Source: CAVONV01 sp963697355
Lineage (GTDB): Bacteria; Acidobacteriota; Vicinamibacteria; Marinacidobacterales; DATDRI01
Length of the DNA: 64,000 nucleotides
Reading direction: 5' to 3'
Assembly: GCA_963697355.1 (NCBI GenBank)
Contig: CAVONV010000013.1
Coordinates: forward strand, 273,329-337,328
The notes under the pieces are model-generated. The model searched no databases. It was not told where the DNA came from and saw only the letters and a list, made by a program, of their open reading frames with translations. Every line of letters starts with the position of its first letter. The stretch's first letter is position 1. A program made the translations under genes and the position numbers. Positions 25,207 to 34,678 of this stretch are shown here, piece by piece.

Positions 25207-26126
25207 TGCGAGCTCGACATTTCGTCTCTATCCGCGATCTGAGTGCCGCGGATGTTGAAGAACTCTTCCGCCTTACTTCGGAAATGAAGCGCTCTCCGGA
25301 ATCCTACCAGGATGCCCTTCGAGGAAAGACTCTGGGAATGGTCTTCGAGAGCCCTTCGACTCGTACGCGGGTATCGTTTGAAGTCGGTATCTATCAACTC
25401 GGTGGACAAGGGCTGTATTTGAGCGGGAGCGATCTCCAGATCGGAGTCGGAGAAACAGTATCTGACACCGCTCGCGTGTTGTCACGCTATGTCGATGCCA
25501 TCGTGGCGCGGGTCCGTTCCCACTCGGATGTCGCCGACATGGCGCGAAGTGCGACGGTGCCGGTCATCAATGGGCTTTCCGATTTGCTGCACCCGTGTCA
25601 AGCCCTTGCCGATTACTTCACGCTTGGCGAAAGGAAAGGTGATCTCAAGCGTCGCAAGGTGGCTTACGTGGGCGATGGAAATCATGTTTGCCATTCCCTG
25701 TTGTACGGTGCCAACAAAGTCGGCGTCGATATCGTCGTTGCTTCTCCGAAGGGCCATGAACCGAAGAGCATCATTGTCAAGAGCGCGCAGCGCGAAGCGA
25801 AGCAGTCCGGAACGCAAATTGCCCTTGTTCGTGACCCTTCAATCGCCGTGGCCGATGCCGATGCCGTCTATACCAATCGTTGGACACCGATAGGGTTGGA
25901 GGCGGAGTCCGAGAAGAGAAAATCCACGTTCCAAAAGTACCAAGTGGACATCGATCTCATGTCGCGGGCCAAGCCGGATGCGGTCTTTATGCACTGTATG
26001 CCGGCCAAGCGAGAGGAAGAAGTCACATCAGAGGTGTTAGACGGTCCACAAAGTGTTGCTCTTGACCAAGTAGAAAACCGCCTTCATCTTCAGAAAGCCA
26101 TTTTGTATCAATTGATGAAAGGCTAA
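25203..26126 (+). CDS. argF: ornithine carbamoyltransferase family enzyme
   Basis: 307 residues, normal length. The carbamoyl-phosphate site has SPSTRTRVSFE, the linker has HPCQALAD, and the ornithine-side HCMPA is present in FMHCMPAKREEE. The loop that usually reads D-x-W-x-S-M-G (ornithine binding) reads NRWTPIG here, which departs from the classic motif. The family is therefore certain but ornithine as substrate is not. It is coupled to the GTPase gene at 23893. No other arginine gene is in the window. Confidence 0.82.
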   Translation: MMRARHFVSIRDLSAADVEELFRLTSEMKRSPESYQDALRGKTLGMVFESPSTRTRVSFEVGIYQLGGQGLYLSGSDLQIGVGETVSDTARVLSRYVDAIVARVRSHSDVADMARSATVPVINGLSDLLHPCQALADYFTLGERKGDLKRRKVAYVGDGNHVCHSLLYGANKVGVDIVVASPKGHEPKSIIVKSAQREAKQSGTQIALVRDPSIAVADADAVYTNRWTPIGLEAESEKRKSTFQKYQVDIDLMSRAKPDAVFMHCMPAKREEEVTSEVLDGPQSVALDQVENRLHLQKAILYQLMKG

Positions 26127-26981
<855 letters not shown>

Positions 26982-26984
26982 GGC

Positions 26985-28073
26985 TCACCTTTTCCCGACA
27001 CCGAGTTGACGGAGTGCCCAGCGGATCTCCTCGCGTGGAAAGCCCTCCAGGACGTTCACTCGACCAATGGCCGTGGGAACCACGAAACGAAAGCCTCGTC
27101 GCCCGATCTTCTTGTCGTTGTCGATGGCTTCCATGACGCGGCGGGGACTCAAGCGCCGGAGAGAGGGAAGAGACGCCAGATTTCGAACGCTCGACAGCAT
27201 CCGATCTGAAATCTCTTGGCTGAGGAGTTGGCGCCGTTGTGCCACCTTGACGGCGGCAATCATGCCCCATCCTACCGCCTGGCCGTGGCTCAAATAACGA
27301 TACTCTCCAGCGGCTTCGAGACCGTGCCCGATGGTATGCCCAAAATTCAGAATCCTTCTCTCGCCTCTTTCTCGCTCATCGTTCCGCACCACCGTCAGTT
27401 TCATGCGAACCGCCGCCGCCATCGCTTGGTCGAAATCCTTGGATTGTGGGTCGAATGGCGTCGTTAGCTTTTCTATTTGCCGGAACATGCGCGGAGAGCC
27501 AATGAACCCGTATTTCAGTAACTCGAATCGGCCGGATTGGATTTCGCGGAGGGGGAGAGTGGCCAGCAGCTCGGGATCAATCAACACGACATCGGGTCGG
27601 TAGATGGCCCCCACGAGATTCTTCCCCTGCGGAAGATTGACTCCGACCTTCGCTCCGATGGAGCTGTCGATTTGGGCGAGCAGGGTCGTCGGCATTTGGA
27701 TGAGGCCGATGCCGCGAAGGTAGGTCGCGGCCACGAATCCTGCGGTGTCTCCGACGACGCCCCCGCCGAAGGCGATGAGCCCGTCTTCGCGGCTGATGCC
27801 GATCCGCGTCAACTCGGCATAAAGGCGCTCGACCGTGGCGAGGGTCTTGTATCGCTCTCCCTCTCCCATGTAAACGAATTGTGCTTCCATACCCGCGTGG
27901 GCCAGACTCGTGCGCAGGAGTCCGCCGTAGAGGCGAACCAGTTTCCGATGAGTGACCACCACCACGCGCCGGTCTCTCCAAAGGCGTTTGAGGAGAGGTC
28001 CCGCTTCTGCCGTTAGCCCCCGTCCCATCCAGACAGGGTAGGGGTCGTCTTTTTCGTGAAGTCTCCGATACAT
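26985..28073 (-). CDS. aroB: 3-dehydroquinate synthase
   Basis: 362 residues. The NAD-binding GGGVVGDTAGFVA and PTTLLAQIDSSIGAK motifs are present. The zinc-site residues are the Glu in the FELLKYG motif and the histidines in FGHTIGHGLEA and LSHGQAVGWGM. It catalyses the second shikimate pathway step, DAHP to 3-dehydroquinate. The segment SGRFELLKYG replaces the usual G-x-AE-x-x-KYG, with the catalytic Glu and Lys retained. It lies upstream of ubiE in an operon, a common pairing of shikimate and quinone genes. Confidence 0.93.
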   Translation of the reverse strand: MYRRLHEKDDPYPVWMGRGLTAEAGPLLKRLWRDRRVVVVTHRKLVRLYGGLLRTSLAHAGMEAQFVYMGEGERYKTLATVERLYAELTRIGISREDGLIAFGGGVVGDTAGFVAATYLRGIGLIQMPTTLLAQIDSSIGAKVGVNLPQGKNLVGAIYRPDVVLIDPELLATLPLREIQSGRFELLKYGFIGSPRMFRQIEKLTTPFDPQSKDFDQAMAAAVRMKLTVVRNDERERGERRILNFGHTIGHGLEAAGEYRYLSHGQAVGWGMIAAVKVAQRRQLLSQEISDRMLSSVRNLASLPSLRRLSPRRVMEAIDNDKKIGRRGFRFVVPTAIGRVNVLEGFPREEIRWALRQLGVGKR

Positions 28074-28080
28074 TGGTACG

Positions 28081-28322
28081 ACTCGTAAAGAACTCGAGAA
28101 CTCAAGTACTCAAGTACTCAAGTACTCAAGAAAGGGGTATTCATGTACCCCCGCGCAAACGGCGCCTTTCACGTTAGGTGCGGAGAAGAGGTTAACGCAA
28201 AGACGAAGAGACACAAAGCAAAAAGACGCAAGAATCCAAGCACTCGAGAATCTGGAACGGCATCTTCTCGAGTGCTTGGTTCTCGAGTACTCGAATTCTT
28301 GAGTTCTACCTTTTACTTCCAG
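28081..28322. repeat. composite intergenic repeat upstream of aroB
   Basis: ACTCAAGT octamers run from about 28091 to 28130. A CGCAAAGA-type octamer tract (TTAACGCAAAGACG and on) lies at about 28192-28234. A perfect 15-bp inverted repeat pairs CCAAGCACTCGAGAA (28236-28250) with 28265-28279, followed by more CTCGAGTACTCGAATTCTTGAG up to about 28312. No gene is seen. The tract separates aroB from the minus-strand gene at 28323. Confidence 0.9.
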
Positions 28323-28826
28323 CTACCTTAGCCAGCCGGGCAGCGCACCGGCCCTTCTGCCCCGCTCGCGAAATTCTTCAATGATGCGTTTCTTTTCTTC
28401 GTGCATGGCTTCGAGTGTTTGTTCCAGTACCTTCTCGGCCGGATCTTCTCGAAGCCTCTCTCCCGGACGTCTTCTTGCCTGACGCTCGGCAAGACGCCAC
28501 TCGAGACGGCGTATTCGGGCGTCGACACGGGCCAGCTCCCGACGGTGCTTTTCTGCTTCCTTGACCCAATAAGCCTGCTCTTTGGCAAGGTTGAGCTGTG
28601 GACTCACCTTTCGGGCTTTCGGAGGACTTGCCGGGATGGGATGGGCCTCTTTCCGGTGGTATTGCCCCAGGTCTCGGTTGGTAAAAGAACGGACATTCTT
28701 CGCTGATCGAGTTTCCTGAACGGTTTGCCGTCGCACACGTTCCCTTCTTGCGGCTCCTGTCAGATCGTGAGCCAATAAGACGGCCGACAGGAAACATATC
28801 AATGCGAGCAAAAAAAAGATCTTCAT
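28323..28826 (-). CDS. secreted coiled-coil protein ending in RRAGALPGWLR
   Basis: 167 residues from the ATG at 28826, with AAGGAG 8 bases upstream on the minus strand. Signal peptide MKIFFLLALICFLSAVLLA, then a basic RRERVRRQ segment, TNRDLGQYH, YWVKEAEKHRRELARV, a long charged coiled coil, and the C-terminal motif RRAGALPGWLR. It shares the order E+RR, T-[DN]-RDL, YW, coiled coil, RRAG-x-x-PGW-x-R with the protein at 19488, so they are paralogues. It is probably periplasmic. Function unknown. Confidence 0.75.
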   Translation of the reverse strand: MKIFFLLALICFLSAVLLAHDLTGAARRERVRRQTVQETRSAKNVRSFTNRDLGQYHRKEAHPIPASPPKARKVSPQLNLAKEQAYWVKEAEKHRRELARVDARIRRLEWRLAERQARRRPGERLREDPAEKVLEQTLEAMHEEKKRIIEEFRERGRRAGALPGWLR

Positions 28827-28955
28827 TAACCACACTCCTTGATTCGAACGAGATTTGTGATCTCGCGCCTGGAGCGATGCGGAGAGAGAAGGGCCTATGG
28901 TTATAGACGACGAAATGGGGCCTAACCCTCCCTCCCATGTGTTAAAATCTTCGCA

Positions 28956-29627
28956 TTGAAACTGACCCGTTTTTTCAGGCAAAAAGCCGCACCGAAAGGG
29001 CCGAGCAAAGATGAGTTCGCCCGCGATCGTGAGCGGATGGTCGCGGATCAAATCTCGAGACGGGACGTCAAGGACGAACGCGTCCTGGCGGCCCTCCGTA
29101 AGGTGGAACGGCACCGTTTTCTAGCCCGCGATCAATGGTCTTCGGCTTACGCCGATCACCCTTTGCCCATAGGGGATGAGCAGACCATCTCTCAACCCTA
29201 CATTGTTGCGCTCATGACGGATGCGTTGGGTCTCCAAGGCGGTGAGCGTGTCCTCGAAGTCGGGACGGGAAGCGGCTACCAGACGGCGATATTGGCTGAG
29301 CTCGCAGGTGAGGTTTTTTCTATTGAGCTCGTTTCGCGTCTGTCGGAACGGGCGCGGTCCATTCTCGACGAGCTCGGATACCACGATATCCACCTTCGAG
29401 TCGGTGACGGTAGACTGGGATGGCCGGAGCAGGCGCCTTTCGACGCGATCTTGGTGGCGGCTGCGCCCCGCGAGGTTCCTGAAGCCCTCCGGGCGCAGCT
29501 CATCGAAGGCGGGCGCCTAGTCATTCCGGTGGGTGATCTCCATCAAGAGCTGGAGGTCCATAGGCGGCACAAAAGTGGATTCGCCGTGAAGCAGATTGCC
29601 GCAGTCCGGTTCGTGCCGTTGCGCTAG
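28956..29627 (+). CDS. pcm: protein-L-isoaspartate O-methyltransferase
   Basis: 223 residues from TTG 28956; the core could also start at ATG 29037. The family pattern is intact: RMVADQISRRDVKDERVLAA, then VERHRFL, PIGDEQTISQPYIVALMT, and the SAM motif LEVGTGSGYQTAIL. It repairs isoaspartyl residues in damaged proteins using SAM. It stands alone, divergent from the coiled-coil gene at 28323, and converges with the OmpA gene across a shared terminator. Confidence 0.9.
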   Translation: MKLTRFFRQKAAPKGPSKDEFARDRERMVADQISRRDVKDERVLAALRKVERHRFLARDQWSSAYADHPLPIGDEQTISQPYIVALMTDALGLQGGERVLEVGTGSGYQTAILAELAGEVFSIELVSRLSERARSILDELGYHDIHLRVGDGRLGWPEQAPFDAILVAAAPREVPEALRAQLIEGGRLVIPVGDLHQELEVHRRHKSGFAVKQIAAVRFVPLR

Positions 29628-29689
29628 ACCTGATGACGGGACGGCTCACTTCTCGGTGAGCGCCTCGCTGCCGCCGTCAGCAGTCAAGA

Positions 29690-29786
29690 AGTCTCCAGAC
29701 TTTGCGACTTTGCGGCTTTGCGACTCCGCGTCGAGAATCCGGAATTCAACGCCAAGCCGCTAAGGCGCAGAGACGCAGGGGAGTTG
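29690..29786. repeat. inverted pair of CGC-AAG octamer tracts
   Basis: CTTTGCGA-like octamers (three to four units, about 29700-29730) face CGCCAAGC/CGCTAAGG/CGCAGAGA octamers at about 29752-29780. The second set is essentially the reverse complement of the first, so the tract can fold on itself. GGAATTCAACG borders the second arm. Confidence 0.85.
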
Positions 29787-29798
29787 TTCCAAACAAAA

Positions 29799-29827
29799 AA
29801 GGCCGGGCCTCGATGAAGCCCGGCCTT
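29799..29827. terminator. bidirectional terminator between pcm and the OmpA gene
   Basis: AAGGCCGGGC (29799-29808) pairs perfectly with GCCCGGCCTT (29818-29827) across a 9-base loop. A-rich sequence lies on the left and TTCT on the right, as expected for convergent genes. Confidence 0.9.
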
Positions 29828-29846
29828 TCTCTAAGTCTCTATGGCG

Positions 29847-31460
29847 TTATTGCGAGGAGGTCACCAGCACTCTCAGGTGGCCGCGTCGGTTGAGGCGACG
29901 AGTCACCTCGCGCGAGTTGTCATGGGCCGGTCGCGCTTCGCCGTAGCTAATCGTGCTCAAGCGGGACTCGGCAACGCCGGCGCGGATCAAATAATCCTTG
30001 ACCGCATCCGACCTCCGGACACCGAGCGATAAGTTGTACTCCTCGGTACCGATGCTGCAGCAGTGCCCTTCGATCTCGATCTTTAGATCAGAGTTCTCTT
30101 TGAGCTGGGCCGCGGCTTGATCGAGGATGCGCCGTGCCTCTTCGGTCAAGTCGTAGCGATCGAAGAGGAAGTGTACGTCCTCGAACTCGATGGCTTTGAC
30201 GACCTTGCGATGGACGCGGATGTTGGTGGTGTCGGAGGCGGTTCCGCCTTGACCGTCGTCCACCGTGACCGTGACCGGGTAACTACCCTCGACACCCGTC
30301 GGGGCCGTCCAGGTCACTCGTGGGCCGGTGCCCGTGATCTTGCCGTCGGGAGCCCGCCAGGCGTAAGTCAGCGGGTCGCCGTCGGGGTCTTTGGCGTCGG
30401 CTGTAACCGTTGAGTCCGCCCCTTCCTCGACCTCGGAAGGATTCGCTTTCACGGTAACCGTGGGCGGCTTGTTCACCTTCGGCGGTGGCGGTGGCGGCGG
30501 GATGTACGCCCCACGAGTCCCGGGGTGGTAGCCAATGCTCATGTTGAAGCCGGATGCCGTCACGCCTTCTGCGGCCTGGTTGAGGTTCGAACGAATACTT
30601 GCGGTGACGAAGACACCGTTTTCCATCTGGTAGATGAGGCCTGCCAGAATGTCGACGGGATCCGTCTGGCTATAGTCGGCGCCGTTATAAACCGATCCGG
30701 TCAGCTCCACGGTCCCGCGGATACTACCTTTGCGGGGGAAGTTGAAACCGAGGCCCCATTCGAAAGCATTGCCAACACTGAAATCGATGTCGCTGTCTTT
30801 GCCGTTGCCGCGGAAACCGACATAGTACGAAGAGCCGACTTTCTCTCCAAGATTCTTGGACAGGACGAGATGGCCGCCGCCGGACACGCCTCCGGTACCG
30901 AGGCCTTCGTCTCTGCTGGCCGTGGGTGCTTTGATGAAGCCCCGAACACCAAGTCCGATGGGATCCTGTTGCATGGCCTCATCGGGGTACTCCGACATGA
31001 TGTTGTACTTCAGACCAACGTAAATGTCACCGAAACCCGCTGACCAGCGCTTAGAGACCCGAGGGTCGTCGTTGAAGTACGGTGGTGGGTCTATGGCGAT
31101 GAGAGAATCCTCGATATCCAGGGCCAAGATACGCCGCTGGAATTCCACGCGACCGAAGATCTCCAACTTGTCGGTGGCGCCGAAGGCGAAGGTGCCGGCA
31201 AGATTCGAGATGTCGAGGTTGAACGGATCACGGTCGATATTGTCGCGGAGAACACTCGCGGACCATTTACCCTTGAGCAGCGTATAGGCAGAGTAAACGT
31301 CGTAGTATCCCGTGTCACCCCAACGTGTGGCAATCGCCGACTCGGTCTCGTAATAGCCTCCCTGTTGCTCAGCAGCTTGCTCTTCTTGGCTGTATGCTAA
31401 TCCTGAAATGCCTAGGAAGATTATTAGAGCCGTTGATAGGGCGCGCGTCCATGCATTCAT
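29847..31460 (-). CDS. outer-membrane OmpA-family protein with PKD domain
   Basis: 537 residues from the ATG at 31460, 7 bases after AAGGAGG. A signal peptide ends near LAYSQ. A beta-barrel-like region (about 30-310) is followed by PPPPPPPK, a PKD domain (TADAKDPDGDPLTYAW, then VTVDDGQGGTASD) and a C-terminal OmpA peptidoglycan-binding domain (VHFLFDRYDLTEEARRIL, NLSLGVRRSDAVKDYL). It probably tethers the outer membrane to peptidoglycan. The usual GHCDERGTxEYN segment reads GHCCSIGTEEYN here. It is expressed from a strong promoter at 31573-31601. Confidence 0.9.
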   Translation of the reverse strand: MNAWTRALSTALIIFLGISGLAYSQEEQAAEQQGGYYETESAIATRWGDTGYYDVYSAYTLLKGKWSASVLRDNIDRDPFNLDISNLAGTFAFGATDKLEIFGRVEFQRRILALDIEDSLIAIDPPPYFNDDPRVSKRWSAGFGDIYVGLKYNIMSEYPDEAMQQDPIGLGVRGFIKAPTASRDEGLGTGGVSGGGHLVLSKNLGEKVGSSYYVGFRGNGKDSDIDFSVGNAFEWGLGFNFPRKGSIRGTVELTGSVYNGADYSQTDPVDILAGLIYQMENGVFVTASIRSNLNQAAEGVTASGFNMSIGYHPGTRGAYIPPPPPPPKVNKPPTVTVKANPSEVEEGADSTVTADAKDPDGDPLTYAWRAPDGKITGTGPRVTWTAPTGVEGSYPVTVTVDDGQGGTASDTTNIRVHRKVVKAIEFEDVHFLFDRYDLTEEARRILDQAAAQLKENSDLKIEIEGHCCSIGTEEYNLSLGVRRSDAVKDYLIRAGVAESRLSTISYGEARPAHDNSREVTRRLNRRGHLRVLVTSSQ

Positions 31461-31572
31461 CAAGACACCCTCCTTGACTTTCTTCGCAAACGGTCAAAGT
31501 GGATGGCGCTCATCCACTTCACCGGAACGACCCCATCCTTGCTGGGGCCCAAAATGGTAACTTCAACCGCAA

Positions 31573-31601
31573 ACTATACAGACTAATTCAATTTGAGTCA
31601 A
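31573..31601 (-). promoter_or_regulatory. sigma-70 promoter of the OmpA gene
   Basis: Read on the minus strand: TTGACT (31601-31596), a 17-base spacer, TATAGT (31578-31573). The leader of about 110 bases contains a small hairpin (CCCCA ... TGGGG near 31530-31546). Confidence 0.8.
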
Positions 31602-31642
31602 TGATTTCAGGCGAGTTTCGGTGCTGTTTGGTTCTATGAATA

Positions 31643-32422
31643 TTAGTCCGTCTCGCTAAGATTATTGCCGTCCTCCGATTCGGTTTCTCGTTTTTTTCCA
31701 AATACCGCAGCGATGCCGATGGAGAGAATGTAGAGCCCGATCATCGGAAACGCGAGCAAGCTCTGGGTGACCACGTCGGGAGTCGGCGTAATGATAGCGG
31801 CAATGACAAAGATGATGAGGACAGCGTATTTGAACTTGGCCCACAAAAATCGCGGGGTAACGATCCCAAGCCGAGAGAGAAGGAACGTCAGTGTGGGAAT
31901 TTCGAACACGAGCCCCATTCCCAAGATGAACTTGCTATAAAAAGAGAAAACGGCCGAGACCGTGAGAAGGATTTCGATACTCTCTCCGCCGAACGTGGTC
32001 AGGAAGTGAGCGGCATAGGGAAAAACGATGTAGTGCCCGAACGCGGCACCCCCCAGAAAGAAGAACGTTCCCAAAAAGATGAACGGGATGGCGAAGTGCC
32101 TTTCCTTGGGATAGAGGCCGGGAGCCACGAAGAGCCACACTTGAGTCAATATCATGGGTGATGCGACGAATATGGCTGCGAAGAAGGACATCTTCAAGTA
32201 GAGCATGAAGATCTCCGGTACGGCGGTGGCGATGAGCTGTCCACCCTCCGGCAACGCTTCTCGGAGCGGTTGCATCAAGAAGTCGAATATTCGTTGGGCG
32301 AAGGTAAAACACAGCGCAAAGGTCACAACGAGAGTCAGGACCGATGCGATGATCCGACGGCGCAGCTCATCCAGGTGATCGAGGAACGTCATCTTGTCAG
32401 GCGGGGGTTTCTTCTGGGGCAT
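31643..32422 (-). CDS. tatC: Sec-independent translocase subunit TatC
   Basis: 259 residues with six TM helices. The N-terminal signature MTFLDHLDELRRRI is that of TatC (signal-peptide twin-arginine binding), and FLLSRLGIV and FAIPFIFLGTFFFLGGAAFGHY are typical membrane segments. The C-terminal tail is charged. It forms the receptor of the Tat translocase with the TatA encoded 11 bases upstream. Confidence 0.95.
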   Translation of the reverse strand: MPQKKPPPDKMTFLDHLDELRRRIIASVLTLVVTFALCFTFAQRIFDFLMQPLREALPEGGQLIATAVPEIFMLYLKMSFFAAIFVASPMILTQVWLFVAPGLYPKERHFAIPFIFLGTFFFLGGAAFGHYIVFPYAAHFLTTFGGESIEILLTVSAVFSFYSKFILGMGLVFEIPTLTFLLSRLGIVTPRFLWAKFKYAVLIIFVIAAIITPTPDVVTQSLLAFPMIGLYILSIGIAAVFGKKRETESEDGNNLSETD

Positions 32423-32433
32423 CAGGCCCTTGA

Positions 32434-32700
32434 CTAGCTTTCTCCGCCCTCGTTCGGCTCCTTTGACGGCTTCTCCGCCGTATCGGAGGGGCTGGTGTTT
32501 TTGTCCGGAGTCGCTTCGCGGGTTTCTTCTACCCGGATCTCGTCTTCCAACGTGCTGCGCAGATCGTTCGAGGCTCGTTTGAATTCGGCGAGGCTTCGGC
32601 CGAGAGATTTGCCCAGTTGCGGGAGCTTTCTAGGCCCGAAGACAATCAAGGCAATAACGAAAATAATGATGAGCTCGGGCATTCCTATAGGGCCAAACAT
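32434..32700 (-). CDS. tatA: twin-arginine translocase subunit TatA/B
   Basis: 88 residues. An N-terminal TM helix starts after MFGPIGMPELIIIFVIALIVFGP, followed by the FGPRKLPQLGKSLGRSL amphipathic helix and an acidic/Pro-Ser tail. The glycine of the FGP hinge is conserved. First in a tatA-tatC operon, it is the pore-forming (or TatB-like) partner of TatC. Confidence 0.95.
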   Translation of the reverse strand: MFGPIGMPELIIIFVIALIVFGPRKLPQLGKSLGRSLAEFKRASNDLRSTLEDEIRVEETREATPDKNTSPSDTAEKPSKEPNEGGES

Positions 32701-32874
32701 CTGGTGCCTCCTGTCTTCTCTCGACAGAGATTATAGGATGAGGGGTCTCCAAAAACAAAGCGTGCAAGGTATTACAATTCCTTATACTTGGAAGAACTCG
32801 GTTGTTACGATAGAATTAGAACAGGGTTGATTCCCTGTACTGCGTAAAAACCTGCAGAAAGAGGCTAGGGTTCA

Positions 32875-34534
32875 ATGAGAAAGCCTGTTGTTGCCGTTGT
32901 TGTGTGTTTCGTTCTCACGGGTTCATTGCTCGGAGGACTCTTGGGACGCCGCGCCCAAGCGACGGCCGACGAGTATTCCCGGTTCCTGCGTCGTTACACG
33001 GACGTGCTACGCATCGTGGAGAGAGAATACGTCAAGGACGTCGAGCCGAAGCGACTCGTTCATGCGTCGATTCGGGGCATGCTCCGAACGCTGGACCCCC
33101 ACTCGAATTTCTTGGCGCGTCGTGAATACACACAGCTTCAAGAACGGCAAAAGGGCAGCTACTACGGCTTGGGCATCTCGGTCCAGATGATCGAGGGTAA
33201 TCTCACCGTGGTGTCACCCTTCGAGGGGACCCCGGCTTACCGTCTCGGCATCCGGTCTGGTGACATTATTTCCAAGATCGAAGGGGAAGAGACACGAGGA
33301 ATCGAAGTCGACGATGCCGTCAAGCGTCTGAGGGGGGCGAAGGGGAGCAAGGTAACGATCTCGATCACTCGAATCGGCTATGACCAGGCCCTCGATTTCA
33401 CCATTGTACGTGACGAGATCAAACTGAGAAGCGTCCCCTATGCCTTCAAGCTCTCCAGCGGACCCGGCTATCTGCGGATATCTGATTTTACTGAGACGAC
33501 GGAGAGCGAACTGGAAGAAGGTATCCAACAACTCAAACAGCAAGGCATCGAAAGCCTCATTCTCGATCTTCGCAACAATCCCGGAGGCCTGCTCGACCAA
33601 GCAGTGTCCGTTTCCAACAAATTCCTAAACAAGGGCTCTAAGATCGTTTCGACCCGGGGACGCACTCAAGGATCCGATCAAGACTTTTTCGCTTCCCGCC
33701 AAGCGACCCACGCCGACCTGCCGATCGTTGTACTCGTGAATTCGGGCAGTGCCTCGGCATCTGAAATTGTGGCCGGTGCCATCCAGGACCACGATAGGGG
33801 ACTCATCGTTGGAGAAACCACCTTCGGGAAAGGTCTCGTCCAATCGATTTATCGAATCAGCGAGGGCAACGGGCTCGCATTGACGACCGCGAAGTACTTC
33901 ACACCCAGTGGCCGAAGCATCCAACGGGACTATTCGGGCTCCATTGATGATTATTACTTCGCAGCGCAGCGCTCCGACGAAATGCCGGAGCCTCATGGCG
34001 AGTTGAAGCACACCGATGCGGGCCGGGAAGTCTATGGCGGGGGAGGAATCGCTCCCGACATCTCAGCCATTTATCCGCGCCCTCCCAAGGCTATTTTGGC
34101 CTTGAGTAGCCGCAGCGCTTTTGTCGAATACGCCGCCTTCTATGCGTCTAAGAACGGGCGGACTCGAGATACGGCTGGTGCCGGGGTCGTGCCGGAAGAG
34201 ATCAGGACGGCTCGATCGGATGATGTGCGGCTCATCGACAGGAGTTTCCAGGTTGATGACGCCGTGTTCGAGCACTTCTTCCAGTTCTTGACCAGTGAGG
34301 AGATTCCCTACTCCAAGAAGGAGCTTTTGGAGAACAGAGACCAGCTCGCGATCAAGAATCAAAGCAGAGATCTTCTGGTCCATTTGGGGAGCAGAAGCGA
34401 GACAACGGGTGTTCATCTCGGAGGATCCTCAGGTCCAAGAAGCGGTTAAAGCCATACCAGACGCGGCGGATTTGATGAAGGACCCCAGGGCTTACCTCAC
34501 CCGCTTGGCGAGTCGAGACAAAGAGGGACTCTAG
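32875..34534 (+). CDS. S41 C-terminal processing protease (frameshift near the 3' end)
   Basis: The open frame from 32875 has a signal/TM segment, a PDZ domain (about 90-180) and the S41 catalytic domain with Ser in NSGSASASEIVAGA and the general-base Lys in TFGKGLVQ. It is a periplasmic serine protease of the CtpA type. The frame stops at 34449. At GGGG (34386-34389), removal of one G restores a conserved-looking tail that runs through EDPQVQEAVKAIPDAADLM to a TAG at 34532-34534. The listed span includes that tail. The indel is either a consensus error or a natural homopolymer frameshift. Confidence 0.85.
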
Positions 34535-34678
34535 TCGTTCCCTTGACCTCGGCGAGAAAAAGCCTCTCCCAACACCTACTTGTTCAGAGTACTAGATCCG
34601 GGGTGTGCTTTCTGCTAACATACCACGGGTTGTATGATTCCAACTTACAGAATGGATTGATTTAAGGCGAGGTGACCT

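Noticed and set aside
28091..28130. CRISPR array or origin iterons
   Set aside because: Octamers are in direct tandem without spacers, and no replication initiator gene or DnaA-box cluster is present.
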